The position numbers were made by a program, and so were the translations under genes. Shown piece after piece: positions 63,765-64,000 of a stretch of DNA of 64,000 bases. The notes under the pieces were generated by a model, which saw nothing but the letters and a program-made list of their open reading frames with translations, ran no database searches and was not told where the DNA came from. This DNA is from Sthenelais limicola (Eukaryota > Annelida > Polychaeta > Phyllodocida > Sigalionidae), in contig OW804096.1 of assembly GCA_942159475.1 (NCBI GenBank), positions 103,886,194 to 103,950,193 on the forward strand. The letters are read 5' to 3'. The stretch's first letter is position 1. Every line of letters starts with the position of its first letter.

Positions 63765-64000
63765 CAGTGTGCGAAATTAGCACCAGCCCGCCGCCAAATG
63801 CGGGTAAAAATTTGTGCGGGCAGGTAAAACCGTCAAGTTACCCACCCTCCTTGGCCGGTGAATGAAAATGAGCTTCAGATTATAGTGAAGATGAACATGA
63901 CGAGGCAAAAATAACATGCCAAATGGAAGCGTTTCTGTAAAACTACATATATGAGTAATTCTCCCAATAGGACGTCAGTTGGTCTTTTGTGGGAACCCCA
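63765..64000. mobile_element. hAT-like element, second copy (runs off the window)
   Basis: Starts CAGTGTGCGAAATTAGC and matches 10390-10623 with only a few differences. The right end lies outside the window. Confidence 0.8.

Noticed and set aside
63262..63783. 173-codon minus ORF, Ser/Pro/Leu-rich
   Set aside because: It is the complement of a polypurine tract; overlapping frames look the same.
1..64000. tRNA and rRNA genes
   Set aside because: I looked for cloverleaf-like boxes and conserved rRNA words and found none convincing. A tRNAscan-SE run would settle it.

Overview
This window looks like nuclear DNA of an animal, most likely a marine invertebrate. Coding is split by GT-AG introns. 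The sequence is dominated by metazoan-type transposable elements: CR1/L2-like and L1/Tx1-like LINEs, Ty3/gypsy elements, hAT-like DNA elements, and a SINE with a CACT tail. There are long AT-rich stretches and no prokaryotic gene organisation. The species cannot be named from the sequence alone.

Only one host gene is supported, on the + strand. Exon 1 (8555-8610) has a good start context and encodes a short basic, mitochondrial-presequence-like peptide. Exon 2 (44927-45011) has a strong acceptor and donor, and its phase fits exon 1 exactly. If they are joined, the first intron is 36.3 kb and consists almost entirely of nested transposons. Later exons were not found.

The intron reads as a stack of insertions. 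A decayed L1/Tx1-like LINE lies in three collinear + strand pieces (about 13.8-14.46, 22.03-22.36 and 43.77-44.13 kb). Its first gap holds a nearly full-length CR1/L2-like LINE (14458-22018) whose ORF1 carries a NADAR domain. That LINE is itself broken by a truncated antisense LINE (19511-21025). The second gap holds a family A repeat, a minus-strand LINE split by a family B DNA element, and two very young Ty3/gypsy elements on the minus strand. Gypsy-1 (25970-30304) has 122-bp LTRs and one uninterrupted gag-pol ORF. Gypsy-2 (31147-43732, 12.6 kb) has identical 425-bp LTRs, gag and pol joined by an apparent -1 frameshift signal, and an unexpected third ORF of 1052 codons with C2H2-like fingers and a long coiled coil. 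A candidate internal promoter precedes this third ORF.

Before exon 1 (1-8.5 kb) are LINE remnants, a family A repeat, paired repeats with hairpins, and an element whose inverted ends are arrays of a GATCGAGGCGCC-like word. After exon 2 (45-64 kb) are a hAT-like element containing a SINE, foldback repeats, a second family B element containing family A and an LTR-like fragment, about 7 kb with no recognisable gene, and minisatellites. The two findings most worth pursuing are the NADAR-bearing LINE ORF1 and the extra ORF with its own promoter-like module in gypsy-2.
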